From contig JAPOVI010000370.1 of the NCBI GenBank assembly GCA_026708265.1, positions 1 to 64,000 on the forward strand: DNA of 64,000 nucleotides, given 5' to 3'. Origin of the DNA: Acidobacteriota bacterium (lineage in GTDB: Bacteria; Acidobacteriota; Vicinamibacteria; Vicinamibacterales; UBA8438). Position 1 is the first letter of the stretch; the number at the start of each line of letters is the position of its first letter. Made by a program: the position numbers and the translations under genes. Of the stretch, positions 42,839-52,200 are shown in pieces. Under the pieces are notes generated by a model that did no database searches, was not told the DNA's origin, and saw only the letters and a program-made list of their open reading frames with translations.

Positions 42839-43527
42839 GGCGCGCCCCCTGTGGAAGCGGGGTCCGCGGCGGCGTTGAGCGCCGCGTCGAGCGGGGCGTC
42901 CAGCGGATAGCCGAGGCGGACGCTCTCGGCCACCGCGGCGGCGATGTCGTCCTCGACGGCGAACAGGGTGCCGATCGTCGCGGCGAAGAGACCCGGATCG
43001 CGCCCGGCGAGGCGGCGCAGGGTCGCGGTGGCGGCGGGTAGCCGGCCGTCCTCGCGCAGCCGCTCGCAGGCGGACTCCATGGCGTGCTCGTAGCCCCACC
43101 GGTAGCCCTCTTCCTGCGCGGCGTCGAGCTGGGCGGCGATCAGCGCGTGCGGGAACTCGACGACGTCGTAGTCGGTGCGCGCCACGCCGCGCGGACGCGG
43201 AATGGGCGAGGCGGCGGCGAGGAGGTCGCGGTCGGTCTCGGCGGCGGCGCGCGCGGGGTGCAGCGAGAGCACGACGGGCGGGCGGTCGCCGGGCGGCCAC
43301 GTCGAGGCGACGACGCCGAAGCTCTGCTGGTCCTCGAGGACCGGCTCGGGCACGAATCCCGACGGCCGGTGCGGGCACTGCCGCCAGGGGCAGGTGTCGG
43401 CGTCGGTGCGTTCGGCGGGGCGGCCGAGGTCGGCGCGGTCCAGGCGGCGCGTGACGCGGCCGCGGCGGCTGGACAGGCAGGTCTGGCCGCACAGGTGGCA
43501 GGGGGCGGGAAGCGGGAAGCGGGTCAT
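42835..43527 (-). CDS. Hypothetical zinc-ribbon-containing ICE protein
   Basis: 230 residues, no named family. The N-terminal CHLCGQTCLSSRRGRVTRR and DTCPWRQCPHRPSGF carry Cys pairs that could form a zinc site. The rest is helical with SACERLREDGRLPAATATLRRLAGRDPG. Coupled to the downstream peptidase-like gene by GTGA. GGAGAAACCC precedes the ATG. Confidence 0.55.
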   Translation of the reverse strand: MTRFPLPAPCHLCGQTCLSSRRGRVTRRLDRADLGRPAERTDADTCPWRQCPHRPSGFVPEPVLEDQQSFGVVASTWPPGDRPPVVLSLHPARAAAETDRDLLAAASPIPRPRGVARTDYDVVEFPHALIAAQLDAAQEEGYRWGYEHAMESACERLREDGRLPAATATLRRLAGRDPGLFAATIGTLFAVEDDIAAAVAESVRLGYPLDAPLDAALNAAADPASTGGAP

Positions 43528-43546
43528 GGGTTTCTCCTCCGGTGGC

Positions 43547-44206
43547 TCAGCGGTCGTTGGCGTCGGGACGGTCCGCGTCGGCGCGCTCGAGGCGGCGCAG
43601 GATCTCGAGGGGGACGCAAGACGGGGCGCCTTCGCTGTCGTGGCGCCACCCGCTCCGCCTACGGCAGATCTCGCGGTCGCAGCGCCCGGTGCGCCCGACC
43701 TCGCAGCGCCCGCGCAGCCAGGCGGCGTGCTGGGCGTCCATGGCCGCGCCGGCGCGGCGGCGGATGTCGTCGCGGATGCGCATGAGCGTGCGGCCGAGCT
43801 GGTTGCGGCCGCGGCCGCCGCAGACGCCCCAGTAGACGTCGCCCCAGGTGTTGCCCTCGACGAGTTCGGCGTCGCCGGTGGCGAGCAGCGCGTCGCGGAG
43901 TTCCGGGACGGCGAACTTGGCGTCGAGGACGGCGCGCATGACGTCGTCCTTGACGTGCTCCCAGTCGCTGCGCAGATCGACGCGGCGGCCGAGGCGCTTG
44001 GCGGCGGCCGGGGACGGGGCGGCGCGGATGCACTCGCGCTCGCCCTCGTCGCGGCTCTTCGCGGCCTGGTAGGCGGCCTCGCTGGAGTGCCAGGTCTTGC
44101 CGCGCCACGGGAACGGCGCGCGGTGGAAGTTGGACAGGAACACGTGTTCGCCGCGGAAGCGGTCGATGCGTTCGGGCGCCGGGCCCGGGGTGTTGGACGG
44201 TGGCAT
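43547..44206 (-). CDS. NADAR-family N-glycosidase-like protein
   Basis: 219 residues. The NADAR/YbiA signature is complete: GEHVFLSNFHRAPFPWRGKT, WHSSEAAYQAAKSRDEGE, AAKRLGRRVDLRSDWEHVK, VMRAVLDAKF, ALLATGDAELVEGN and WGDVYWGVCGGRGRNQLGRTLM. NADAR proteins cleave ADP-ribosyl-type N-glycosides; some remove ADP-ribose from DNA or act in NAD-based defence. Its place beside ArdC-type genes suggests counter-defence (inference). A C-terminal Cys/Arg-rich extension is unusual. Leader copy 7 lies upstream. Confidence 0.85.
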   Translation of the reverse strand: MPPSNTPGPAPERIDRFRGEHVFLSNFHRAPFPWRGKTWHSSEAAYQAAKSRDEGERECIRAAPSPAAAKRLGRRVDLRSDWEHVKDDVMRAVLDAKFAVPELRDALLATGDAELVEGNTWGDVYWGVCGGRGRNQLGRTLMRIRDDIRRRAGAAMDAQHAAWLRGRCEVGRTGRCDREICRRRSGWRHDSEGAPSCVPLEILRRLERADADRPDANDR

Positions 44207-44274
44207 GGGTTCCTCTTGCGGTGGCTGGGCCGAAGCCCGATGGCCGCGCGGCCGCCGCGCCCAAAGACCGGCCG

Positions 44275-44327
44275 GTCAAGGCCGCCGCCGACCGACGGGA
44301 GGCGGTGCCCGGCAGGGCTGCCTTGAC
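44275..44327 (-). promoter_or_regulatory. Structured leader element, copy 7
   Basis: Core GTCAAGGC (44275-44282) / GCCTTGAC (44320-44327). The first inner hairpin has a longer loop (CCGCC...GGCGG); the second is GCCC-GGCA-GGGC. Upstream of the NADAR gene. Confidence 0.75.
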
Positions 44328-44387
44328 GGGCCGGTCGGGCGCGGCAGGCTCCCGGCAAGGGATTCGGGCGGCTTCAGTGGGCCGGCG

Positions 44388-44873
44388 TCAGCGGCTCGGC
44401 GAGGTGTCCGGGTGGCGGGGAGGTCCGGCGGGCAGCAGCAGGCCGATGGCGTCGAGGCCGAACTCGAGGACGAATTCGGGCGAGCGCGCGGCGAGCGCGG
44501 CGTCCACCCACTCGAGCGGCACGGCCTCGGCGAAGTCGTCGCCGCCGACGGCGTCGCGGGCCCGGTCCCAGACCGCGAGGCGGTCGTCGCGGGTCGGGTC
44601 GAAGCCGTCGGCCTAGGCGACGGGCGGCCGGGTCGGGCGGTCGCCGGGTCCCGGGTCGGGATGGATGCCGGGGGACATGAGGTAGATGCCTTCGTCCTTG
44701 ACGAGCCACAGGCACGGGGGCGCGAGGCGCTCTTCGCCGGGCTGCAGCGTCGCGCAGCGGTCCTCGCCGTAGATCTCGGCGCGTTGCGCGATGGTCATGC
44801 GGCGTTCGGGCGCGGCGCGGGAGTGCCGGGCGAGGCCGGCGACCTGTTCCATGTCGAAGCGCAGGCGGGTCAT
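44388..44873 (-). pseudogene. DUF3085 protein gene interrupted by an amber codon
   Basis: The first 86 codons give RFDMEQVAGLARHSRAAPE, YGEDRCATLQPGEERLAPP, LWLVKDEGIYLMSPGIHP, typical of DUF3085. TAG at 44613-44615 interrupts the frame exactly where the family has Tyr (VAYADG type), and the same frame continues with ADGFDPTRDDRLAVW, GGDDFAEAVPLEWVD to TGA at 44388. The product is therefore truncated, or the stop is read through. Function of DUF3085 unknown. Confidence 0.6.
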
Positions 44874-44897
44874 TGCGGGTCTCCGTCGGGTTGCGGG

Positions 44898-45599
44898 TCA
44901 GGCGGACGCGCCGCAGTCCCAACCGTCGCGCCAGGCGTCGGCCAGGCATTCGTCGCGCGTGGCGGTGTGCTGCGGGTCGAAACGGCGCGAGCGCGGCGGT
45001 GGGCGGTTGTCGTCGATGATGCGGAACGCCCGGCGGCGTCCCGCGAGTCCCTGCTTCCACAGGCGCGCGAACGCCGGGCCGAGGGACTGGGCGTCGGCGG
45101 GGCAGGCGCGGACGTGGCGCAGGATGGCGAGCGCCTCGCCGCGGACGCGGTTGGCCTCGGCCAGTTCCGACCGCGCCCGGGCCGCGCGGTTGCGGATGGT
45201 GTCGCACTCGCGCTCGAGCTCCGCGATGAGCTCCGCCATGCGGTCGGCGGCGTGGGCGGCCGTCACCGGATCGTCGTAGGCGTCCGGGTCGAGGTAGTGG
45301 CAGTCGGTGTCGTTGGACTCGACCAGCGCGTAGTAGGTCGCGGGCGGATCGTCGTCTTCGTCGTTGGGCTCGTCGGCGCAGGCGTACACGAACCCGGTGA
45401 GGATCTCGAACTGGCCCTCGTCGGCGTACCAGCCGCTGTGGCGCGCGCGGCTGAGCCTGTCGTGGCGGTCGAATCGCAGCGCTCGGGCGGGCTCGATGTG
45501 CGAGGGATCGACGAGGTGGGCGGTGATGCCGCAGCACAGCGGGCGTGCCTCGGGCAGGTCGTGGAACGCCTCGACGACGGACGTGAGGGTGGCTTGCAT
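44898..45599 (-). CDS. Hypothetical ICE protein
   Basis: 233 residues, no named family. N-terminal part: LTSVVEAFHDLPEARPLCCG, YADEGQFEILTGFVYACADE. A helical middle with AELIAELERECDTIRNRAAR may be a coiled coil; the end has DAWRDGWDCGASA. 24 bp separate it from the DUF3085 gene and 35 bp from the 401-residue gene upstream, so the three form a probable operon behind leader copy 8. Confidence 0.55.
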   Translation of the reverse strand: MQATLTSVVEAFHDLPEARPLCCGITAHLVDPSHIEPARALRFDRHDRLSRARHSGWYADEGQFEILTGFVYACADEPNDEDDDPPATYYALVESNDTDCHYLDPDAYDDPVTAAHAADRMAELIAELERECDTIRNRAARARSELAEANRVRGEALAILRHVRACPADAQSLGPAFARLWKQGLAGRRRAFRIIDDNRPPPRSRRFDPQHTATRDECLADAWRDGWDCGASA

Positions 45600-45634
45600 G
45601 GGGTTGTCTCCTGTGCCTTGGATGGGAAGTGGGG

Positions 45635-46840
45635 TCAGGCGGCCTTCGGGACGCGCGTCGGGCGTTTGAAGAACGCGAACGCGGGGTTGTCGGGGGACGG
45701 CTCCACGTCGGCTCGGAAGGCGACGTCGTCGCCCTCCTTCGCGTGATGGAGGAAGCGCGGCTGGGTGCCCCAGAACTTCCGGCCGTGGCCGTCCTGGACG
45801 GTCATGACCTCGCGGCAGAAGTTGCGGCAGGTGCGGATGTCGAGCTTGAGGATGCGGCCCTGGACGACCTGGCGGCCGGTCTCGATGGGCGGGGCGCCGG
45901 CCGCGGCGTCGCGTTCGAGCCGCTTCGCGTTCCAGCGGATGTGCAGGGTGATCGCGCTGCACCAGAGCGCCCGGTCCCTGACGTGGACGGCGGGCGCGGC
46001 GGCGATGGCCTTGAGCTTGACCAGGTACTCGGAGTCGGGCGGGGCGGCGCGGACCAGTTCGATGGTCCTGCGGGCGGCGGCGTAGTGGTCGGCGGTCGGC
46101 GCGCACGCGGTCCGCTCCGCGTGCCACAGGGCCGCGAGCTTCGGGTTGGGGCGGTTCATGAGGAACGCGAGCCGGGACGCGGTGGCGGCGTGGTCGGCGT
46201 CGGACCTGGCGACCGAGCGCCAGCCGTAGCGGGCGACGATGCCGGCGGTCCAGGCGAGTTCCTCGACCGCGTCGAGGTAGCCGCCGCCGTAGCCCGGCGC
46301 GGCGGGATCGCGGAACGCGTATCGGCCGGCGAGGTCGTCCGGGACGAGGCTGTCGAACAGCGTGGCGAGCCGGTCGGGGTCGGGGTGGTCGAGGAACGCG
46401 CGGAGGCAGGTGCGGCCGACCAGCAGATGGCGGCCGTCGGCGTGGGAAAGCAGGAACACCGCGCGGCGGTCGCGGACGGTGTTGCAATGCTCGCAGACGG
46501 GATCGCCGAGGGTCCAGTAGCGGCGCGGGAGTTCGCCGCCGGGCACGGTCCGGGGGACGGCGGCGGTCATGCCCAGCGGGTCGATGTCGTAGCGCGCCGC
46601 CAGCGACCAGCCGCGCACCGCCGGCGGGCGGGACAGGATCGTGACCCACTGGTGCAGGTCGCCGTCGCGCAGGACCTGGGGCTGCGGTTCGAGACGCCAC
46701 CTGAGGTTGCACTCGACGCCGGCCTTGCGGGCCCGTTCGAGAAGGTTGCCGGCGTGGCGCATCAGGGCCGCGACGTTGTCGACGGGGATCAGGTAGCTGG
46801 CGCCGCGGAGCGCTGCGTCGGGCGCGTCGAAGCCGGTCAC
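45635..46840 (-). CDS. Hypothetical ICE protein with a zinc-finger-like motif
   Basis: 401 residues, no named family. CEHCNTVRDRRAVFLLSHAD and LLVGRTCLRAFLDHPDP form a treble-clef-like motif (CxxC...C). The C-terminal part is beta-rich (GRILKLDIRTCRNFCREVMT, VQDGHGRKFWGTQPRFLHH, KEGDDVAFRADVEPS). Large proteins of this type recur in plasmid leading or cargo regions. GTG start. Leader copy 8 lies 62 bp upstream. Confidence 0.6.
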   Translation of the reverse strand: MTGFDAPDAALRGASYLIPVDNVAALMRHAGNLLERARKAGVECNLRWRLEPQPQVLRDGDLHQWVTILSRPPAVRGWSLAARYDIDPLGMTAAVPRTVPGGELPRRYWTLGDPVCEHCNTVRDRRAVFLLSHADGRHLLVGRTCLRAFLDHPDPDRLATLFDSLVPDDLAGRYAFRDPAAPGYGGGYLDAVEELAWTAGIVARYGWRSVARSDADHAATASRLAFLMNRPNPKLAALWHAERTACAPTADHYAAARRTIELVRAAPPDSEYLVKLKAIAAAPAVHVRDRALWCSAITLHIRWNAKRLERDAAAGAPPIETGRQVVQGRILKLDIRTCRNFCREVMTVQDGHGRKFWGTQPRFLHHAKEGDDVAFRADVEPSPDNPAFAFFKRPTRVPKAA

Positions 46841-46902
46841 GATGTTCCTCCCAGCGTGGATTGCTCGGACGCCGACCGCAAGGCGCGGACGCCGCGCACG
46901 CG

Positions 46903-46949
46903 GTCAGGGCCGGCGCGTTAGCGCCGCCCGGCAGGGCCCCGGCCTTGAC
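46903..46949 (-). promoter_or_regulatory. Structured leader element, copy 8
   Basis: Core GTCAGGGC (46903-46910) / GCCTTGAC (46942-46949), in which one pair is G-T on the plus strand. Inner hairpins: GGCGC-GTTA-GCGCC and GCCC-GGCA-GGGC. Confidence 0.8.
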
Positions 46950-47700
46950 CGCGCGCGGCGCCGCGCCAGGCTTGTTCGCGGCCGAGCTCCGCACGTTGGA
47001 CGGCTCCGGCGGCAGGTGGCGGAGTCGCGGCCCGGCGGACGCCGCATGGTCGAAATCGCACGCCGCGGGGGGGGGGGCGCTGTCCGGTTGACCGGTCGCG
47101 ACGCCCGTGGCGTCATGGTTCGCGCGGAAGCGCTCGGGGAGGCCGGGCGCCGAAGGAAGGGGGAAGGGAAATGGCCAAGCCGAGGATGCCCACCACGCTG
47201 CCGAGCCCGGCGGACCGGGGCGAGTTCCGGTTCGTGGCGGTGGATGCCGCGGGACGCGCCTGGCGGTGGATCGACGAGGAAACGGTGTGGGCGCGCGTGG
47301 AGGACGGTGGCGAGGCCGACGCGGACGGGGACGCCGCCGGCGGTGGCGGGGATCCTTCGCCCCGCCCGGCCGTTCGGGCCCGAGCGTCCACGGAGGACGT
47401 TGCGGAGGATTGTCGCGCTCGGTGGCGCCGGGGGCGGTGCGTCCGCGGGACCGGCGATGGACGCGAAGGAACGGGTCGCGGGGGGATTTGGGTGTCGCCG
47501 GGTGGGCCTTCGCGCCGAGTGGCGGCTCCACGTGGGGCCGCCGTATCACGGCCTTTCGACGCGGCGCGGCCATCGCCGCGCCGCGGATCGGCGGATGTGA
47601 CGGGGCGTTCCGGCGTCCGCCGGCGACGGGGGCAGTGTCGGCTAAGGCGGCGCGGTCGTCAAACCGGGAACGGAGCGGGCTGCCGGATCGAGCGCGACCG
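46950..47700. other. 750-bp gap without a firmly supported gene
   Basis: A run of eleven G at 47067-47077 interrupts it. On the plus strand an ATG at 47171 with a purine-rich ribosome site opens a plausible beginning (GEFRFVAVDAAGRAWRWIDE, TVWARVEDGG), but after about 50 residues the frame degrades to Arg-rich sequence, so it may be a gene remnant. Nothing else is supported. Confidence 0.4.
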
Positions 47701-47922
47701 TCAGGAGGAGCCGGCGCGCCGGAGCATGGGGGCGAGCGCGCGCAGGGCGTCGTCCACGGACTTCGCGTCGGGGAAGACGTCGAGCAGATCCGGCGCAACC
47801 ACGACGACGTTGGCGCCCTCGGCGTAGCGGCGCGCGGTGGCGCCGCGCACCGCGCCGGAAAAGTCGTACTCGGGGCGCATGGTGTCCCGGTCCTCGGGGG
47901 GTGTGCTAGGTGCCTTGCTCAT
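47701..47922 (-). CDS. Antitoxin paired with the BrnT-like toxin
   Basis: 73 residues. RPEYDFSGAVRGATARRYAE then GANVVVVAPDLLDVFPDAKS, SVDDALRALAPMLRR is the BrnA/CopG-like antitoxin pattern: a toxin-binding N-terminus and a ribbon-helix-helix-like end. It overlaps the toxin gene by 17 bp, toxin first, as is usual for this type. Expected to neutralise BrnT and repress the operon. Confidence 0.75.
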   Translation of the reverse strand: MSKAPSTPPEDRDTMRPEYDFSGAVRGATARRYAEGANVVVVAPDLLDVFPDAKSVDDALRALAPMLRRAGSS

Positions 47923-48187
47923 ATTGTTGCCTTTCGTTCCGCGTTGCCGGGCGCACGCTGATGAGTCGGGTGCGGGGCGGTCGTTCGGCGTGGCTCACCA
48001 CGAGCAGCCGCCCCGCGGCCGACGTGCCGAGAACGAGATGGCGCTCCTCGCCCACGGAGTGGTCCGGATCCGGCATCAGCATGGCCAGCGGATCGGCGAA
48101 GACGGTGCAGGCTTCGTTGAAGGAGACCCGGTGCTTGCGGAGGTTGTCCTCGGCCTTGGCTGCATTCCACTCGAACTCGTAGCTCAC
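47906..48187 (-). CDS. brnT: BrnT-family toxin
   Basis: 93 residues of the BrnT ribonuclease toxin family: FEWNAAKAEDNLRKHRVSFN, EACTVFADPLAMLMPDPDHS, GEERHLVLGTSAAGRLLVVS and TRLISVRPATRNERQQYE. All hallmark segments are present, so it should be functional. Together with the overlapping antitoxin gene it forms a type II toxin-antitoxin module that would stabilise the ICE. GTG start. Confidence 0.85.
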   Translation of the reverse strand: MSYEFEWNAAKAEDNLRKHRVSFNEACTVFADPLAMLMPDPDHSVGEERHLVLGTSAAGRLLVVSHAERPPRTRLISVRPATRNERQQYEQGT

Positions 48188-48302
48188 GGGTCAACCGTAA
48201 GCCTTTTGCGGGCGGATGCCAACATTTCAAGCGCTCGTCGGGGCGACCCCGGCGCGACCCTGAAGGGGGTGGCGTGGATTCGTCACGGTTCGCGGCGCGC
48301 GA

Positions 48303-49196
48303 TCAGGCCGCCTCGGCGCGGTCGGCGTCCCGCAGGCCGTGCAGGAAGTCCACCGCGCGCTGCGCCTGGGTAGCCGCCGCGGCCACGGCCCGCGGGTCGC
48401 CGTCGAGCGCCTTCAGCCAGGAGGCGATGTAGGGCGCGTGGTCGGCGCGGGGCTCCGGGGCGAGGCCGAGGTCGGCGCACAGGAACGCGGAGCCGAGTTC
48501 CGCCACGAGCTCCTCGCGCGCGACGGACGCCTCGTCGCGCTTGAACATGTCGCGGTCGAGGCGGTGTTTTGCGCCGGTCAGATGCACGCACTCGTGGGCG
48601 AGCACGGCGTAGTACGCCTCCGGCGAGCGGAACGTGGCGAAGGGCGGCATGCGGATGTAGTCGTCGGCCGGGGCGTAGAACGCGCGTTCGCCGCCGTGGC
48701 GGATGTCGACGCTCAAGTTCGCGAACCAGGTCTCGCACCGCTCCAGCCGCTCGCCGGGGTTCACTTCGGGGATCTCGACGCGGTAGCGCTCCGGCAGGTC
48801 GTCGATCTGGTCGACGTTGAACACCGCGTAGGCGCGGCGCACGTGCAGCACGTCCGGCTCGTCGTCGACGGCGGGACCGCCCTCGGAGCCGTCCGGGCGC
48901 TTCTTCACGGTCTTGGCGAAGAACACGTGCGAGGCGCGCTCGCCGCGGCGCACCTGGCCGCCGAGTTCGCTGGCCTGGCGGTAGGTCATCCAGTGCGGCG
49001 AGACGTAGCCGCGGTCGATGGCGGCGCACCAGAGCAGCAGGATGTTGACGCCCTGGTAGGGGACGTCGTTGTGGCGCAGCGGCACCGCGGCGCGCCCGGC
49101 GGTCGCCCACGGGCGCCGCCAGGTGGGCGTGCCGTCGCGCAGGTCCTCGATGATGCGCTGCGTGATCTTCTCGTAGATGTCGTCGGGTCGGGGCAT
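48303..49196 (-). CDS. ardC: ArdC-like antirestriction protein
   Basis: 297 residues. N-terminal ssDNA-binding ArdC domain (DUF1738): DDIYEKITQRIIEDLRDGTP, WRRPWAT, GVNILLLW, WMTYRQASELGGQVRRGE. The C-terminal zincin-like metallopeptidase has YAVLAHECVHLTGAKHRLDR (HExxH-type). ArdC binds single-stranded DNA and shields the incoming strand from host restriction in the recipient. Sits 67 bp downstream of the methyltransferase-helicase gene and probably shares its transcript. Confidence 0.9.
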   Translation of the reverse strand: MPRPDDIYEKITQRIIEDLRDGTPTWRRPWATAGRAAVPLRHNDVPYQGVNILLLWCAAIDRGYVSPHWMTYRQASELGGQVRRGERASHVFFAKTVKKRPDGSEGGPAVDDEPDVLHVRRAYAVFNVDQIDDLPERYRVEIPEVNPGERLERCETWFANLSVDIRHGGERAFYAPADDYIRMPPFATFRSPEAYYAVLAHECVHLTGAKHRLDRDMFKRDEASVAREELVAELGSAFLCADLGLAPEPRADHAPYIASWLKALDGDPRAVAAAATQAQRAVDFLHGLRDADRAEAA

Positions 49197-49263
49197 GTCG
49201 GTTCTCCTTGGGGTTTCGTTGAGGCGAGGGCGGGCCGGCAGCCGCCTGGCGGCTCGCGGGGTC

Positions 49264-52200
49264 TCAGGGGGATGCGGGGTCGTCGGGCTTGAGCGGATGG
49301 CGCGCCAGGATGCGCTCCAGCACGCGGGGCTCGTCGGCGAACACCACGGTCTGCCAGGCGACGATCTCGGTCTCCGCGCCGAGGCGCTTCAGGCCCGCGA
49401 TGTCGCGGGGACCGGGGCCGCGGATCTCGACGCGCGCGCGGCCGAGCACGAGACGGCGCACGAGTTCCCAGCCGTTGGCCAAGGCGAACCGGGCGTGCCG
49501 CTCGCGCACGGCGCGCGCGACGTCCTCGGCGGGCAGCTCGAAGGCGACTGCGGCGTCGGCCATGCGGCGCAGGCGCATCGCCTCCTCGGGCTCCAGCACG
49601 CGCCCGATCAGGCGCTCGCCGTCGTCGGTGGCGAGGCGCCGGATGCGCAGGTTGTCGTCCGGCAGCAGGTGCCAGGCGCGCAGCAGCATGCCGGTGGCGA
49701 GATGGAAGGTGCGCTCGCGGTGCGTCGGCAGGTCGGCGACCTCGGCGTCCCACAGCGCCCGCCAGCGGTCCTCGGCGGCGTCGCGCCAGTGCGACTGCGC
49801 GAACTGGGTCTCGGCAACGATGGTCGCGTCGTTCGGGCGGCGCAGCCGGATGCGGCGCTCCAGCGAGCCGTCGTCGCGCACCGCGGACGGGGCCGGGAGC
49901 GCCACGGCGGGGCGTCCGGAACTGCCGTTGACGAGCAGGCCGATGGATTCCGTCCGGTTGCCGGAGGCGTCGCGGGCGCGCCGCACGGCGTCGAGCGCGG
50001 CGTCGGACGTGAAGGGCTTCAGCGCGTCGCGTCGGGCGATCTCGACGATCTCGGTGCCCTCGGGGCCGGGATGGCGGCGCCTGACGGCGAGCGAGTCCGC
50101 GGCGATGGCCTCGACGCCCTGGTTGTAGACCCCGGCGTCCTTGGCCGCCTGGATCACGGCGTCGAGGCGCGCCTGGAAGTGGCCGAAAAGGTCGTTCTGC
50201 TCGTCGATCGGCAGCGCGAGCAGGCGGTTCAGGAATCGGGGCATCGGCGGCAGGGAGTCCTTCAGGCCGCCCTCGGAATCCGACAGGACGAGTCCCGTCG
50301 CCTCCTCGAAGTGCTTTTCCGGCCAGCCGGGAACGTGGTCGTTGTGGATGGAGAGGTACATCAGTCGGAGCGCCGAGAGCGCGTGCGGGCTCTCCAGGTT
50401 GTCCTCGGCGCGGAACAGCGCGTCGTCGCCCATGGACGCCTGGCCGTCGCGCTGGCCGCGGGTGATGGCGCCCAGCGAGTCGAGGCGCCGCGCGATGGTG
50501 GCGATGAACCGCCGTTCGCCCTTGACGTCGGTGGTGACGGGCCGGAAGAGCGGCGCGCTGGCCTGCCGGGTGCGGTGCGTGCGCCCGAGCCCCTGGATCG
50601 CGACATCCGCGCGCCAGCCGGGCTCGAGGAGGTAGTGGACGCGGCGCGCCTGGTTCGCGCAGGCGGTGTCGGCGTGGTAGCTGCGCCCGGTGCCCCCGGC
50701 GGTGGAGAAGACCAGGATCTTCTTCGTGCCGTCCATGAACGCGGCGGCTTCCGAGAGGTTCGCGCTCGGCGGCCGGTTCGACACCGCATGCCGCGTGCCG
50801 CCCGGGGCGGGCAGCGCGAGGATGCGCCGCGAGCGGCCGGTCACTTCGGCGATCGCGTCGTGCCCGAACCGGTGCGTCAGGATGTCGATGGCCGACGGCA
50901 TGGCCGGCAGGGCGCCGAGCTCGGCGATCAGGAGGTCGCGCGCCTCGACGGCCTCCTGGGACTCGACGGGGCGGCCCTCGTCGTCGCGCACGGGCACCGC
51001 GACCACGTTGCCCTCGTCGTTGACGGTCTCCTCGTGCAGGGTCGTGGGGAACGAGCGGACGAGGTATTCCATGACGTACTCGCGCGGCGTGAGGTCGATG
51101 GATAGGTCGGCGTGCTCGGCCGGCGGCAGTTCGGCGAGGCGGCGGTCCAGCAGGGCCTCGCCGGTGGAGACGAGCTGGACGACCGGGGCGCGTCCGGCGT
51201 CGAGGTCCGTCTCCATCGCCTTGATGAGCGTCGGGCACTTCATGGCGGCGAGCAGATGGCCGAAGAAGCGCTGTTTGGCCTGCTCGAACGCCGACATCGC
51301 GGCGGACTTCGCGCCGGGAGAGAGCGTCTCGCCGTTCTGCGTCACGCCGGTCGCTTCCAGCGCAGCGTGGATGTTCTCGTGGATGATCCGGAACGCGCCG
51401 GCGTAGCGGTCCCAGATCTCGCGCTGGGGCTCGGTCAGCGCATGCTCCAGGATGTCGATCTCGACGCCGTGGTAGGCGAGCGCCCGCGCCTGGTAGAGGC
51501 CGAGGGCCTTGAGGTCCCGGGCGACGATCTCCATGGCGGCGACCCCGCCCCGCTCCATCGCCGAGACGAAGTCCGGCCGGTCGTTGAACGCCGTGGCGTC
51601 GCCGCCCCAAAGTCCCAGCCTGGGTGCGTAGGCGAGGCCGTGGACGGTGGTGGCGCCGGTCGCGGAGGCGTACACGATTCGCGCGTTCGGCAGTGCGTGC
51701 TGCAGGCGCAAGCCCGCGAGCCCCTGCTGGGACGGCTTCGCCTCGCCTCGCTGCTTGGTCGCCGACCCGGCGGCGTTCGCCATCGCGTGCGCCTCGTCGA
51801 ACACGATGACGCCGTCGAAGGCGTGGCGCGACTCCTCGTCCATGCCGTCGGCGAGCCATGCGACCAGCTGGTCGAGCCGCGCCGGGGCGTCGCCGCGGGC
51901 CGGGGTGCGCAGCGTCGCGTAGGTGGTGAACAGGATGCCGCGGCGGCGGTGGATCGGCTGCGCGGGTCGGTAGTCGGCGAGCGGGAAGACGTCGCGTTCG
52001 TCGCGACCGATCTCGCGCCAGTCGCGCCGGGCGTCCTCCAGCAGGCGCGCGGACTGGCTGATCCAGAGCGCCCGGTCGGCGCCGCGCAGCCAGCGGTCGA
52101 GGACGATGGCGGCGGCCTGGCGTCCCTTGCCGCAGCCGGTGCCGTCGCCGAGCATCCAGCCTTGGCGGAACCGGACCGGCTCGGAGAGGGGTCCGTCGAC

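Noticed and set aside
28924-44615. Possible reassignment of TAG to an amino acid
   Set aside because: In-frame TAGs replace Trp, Gln and Tyr in three different genes, and many intact genes here end with TAG, so ordinary nonsense changes explain them.
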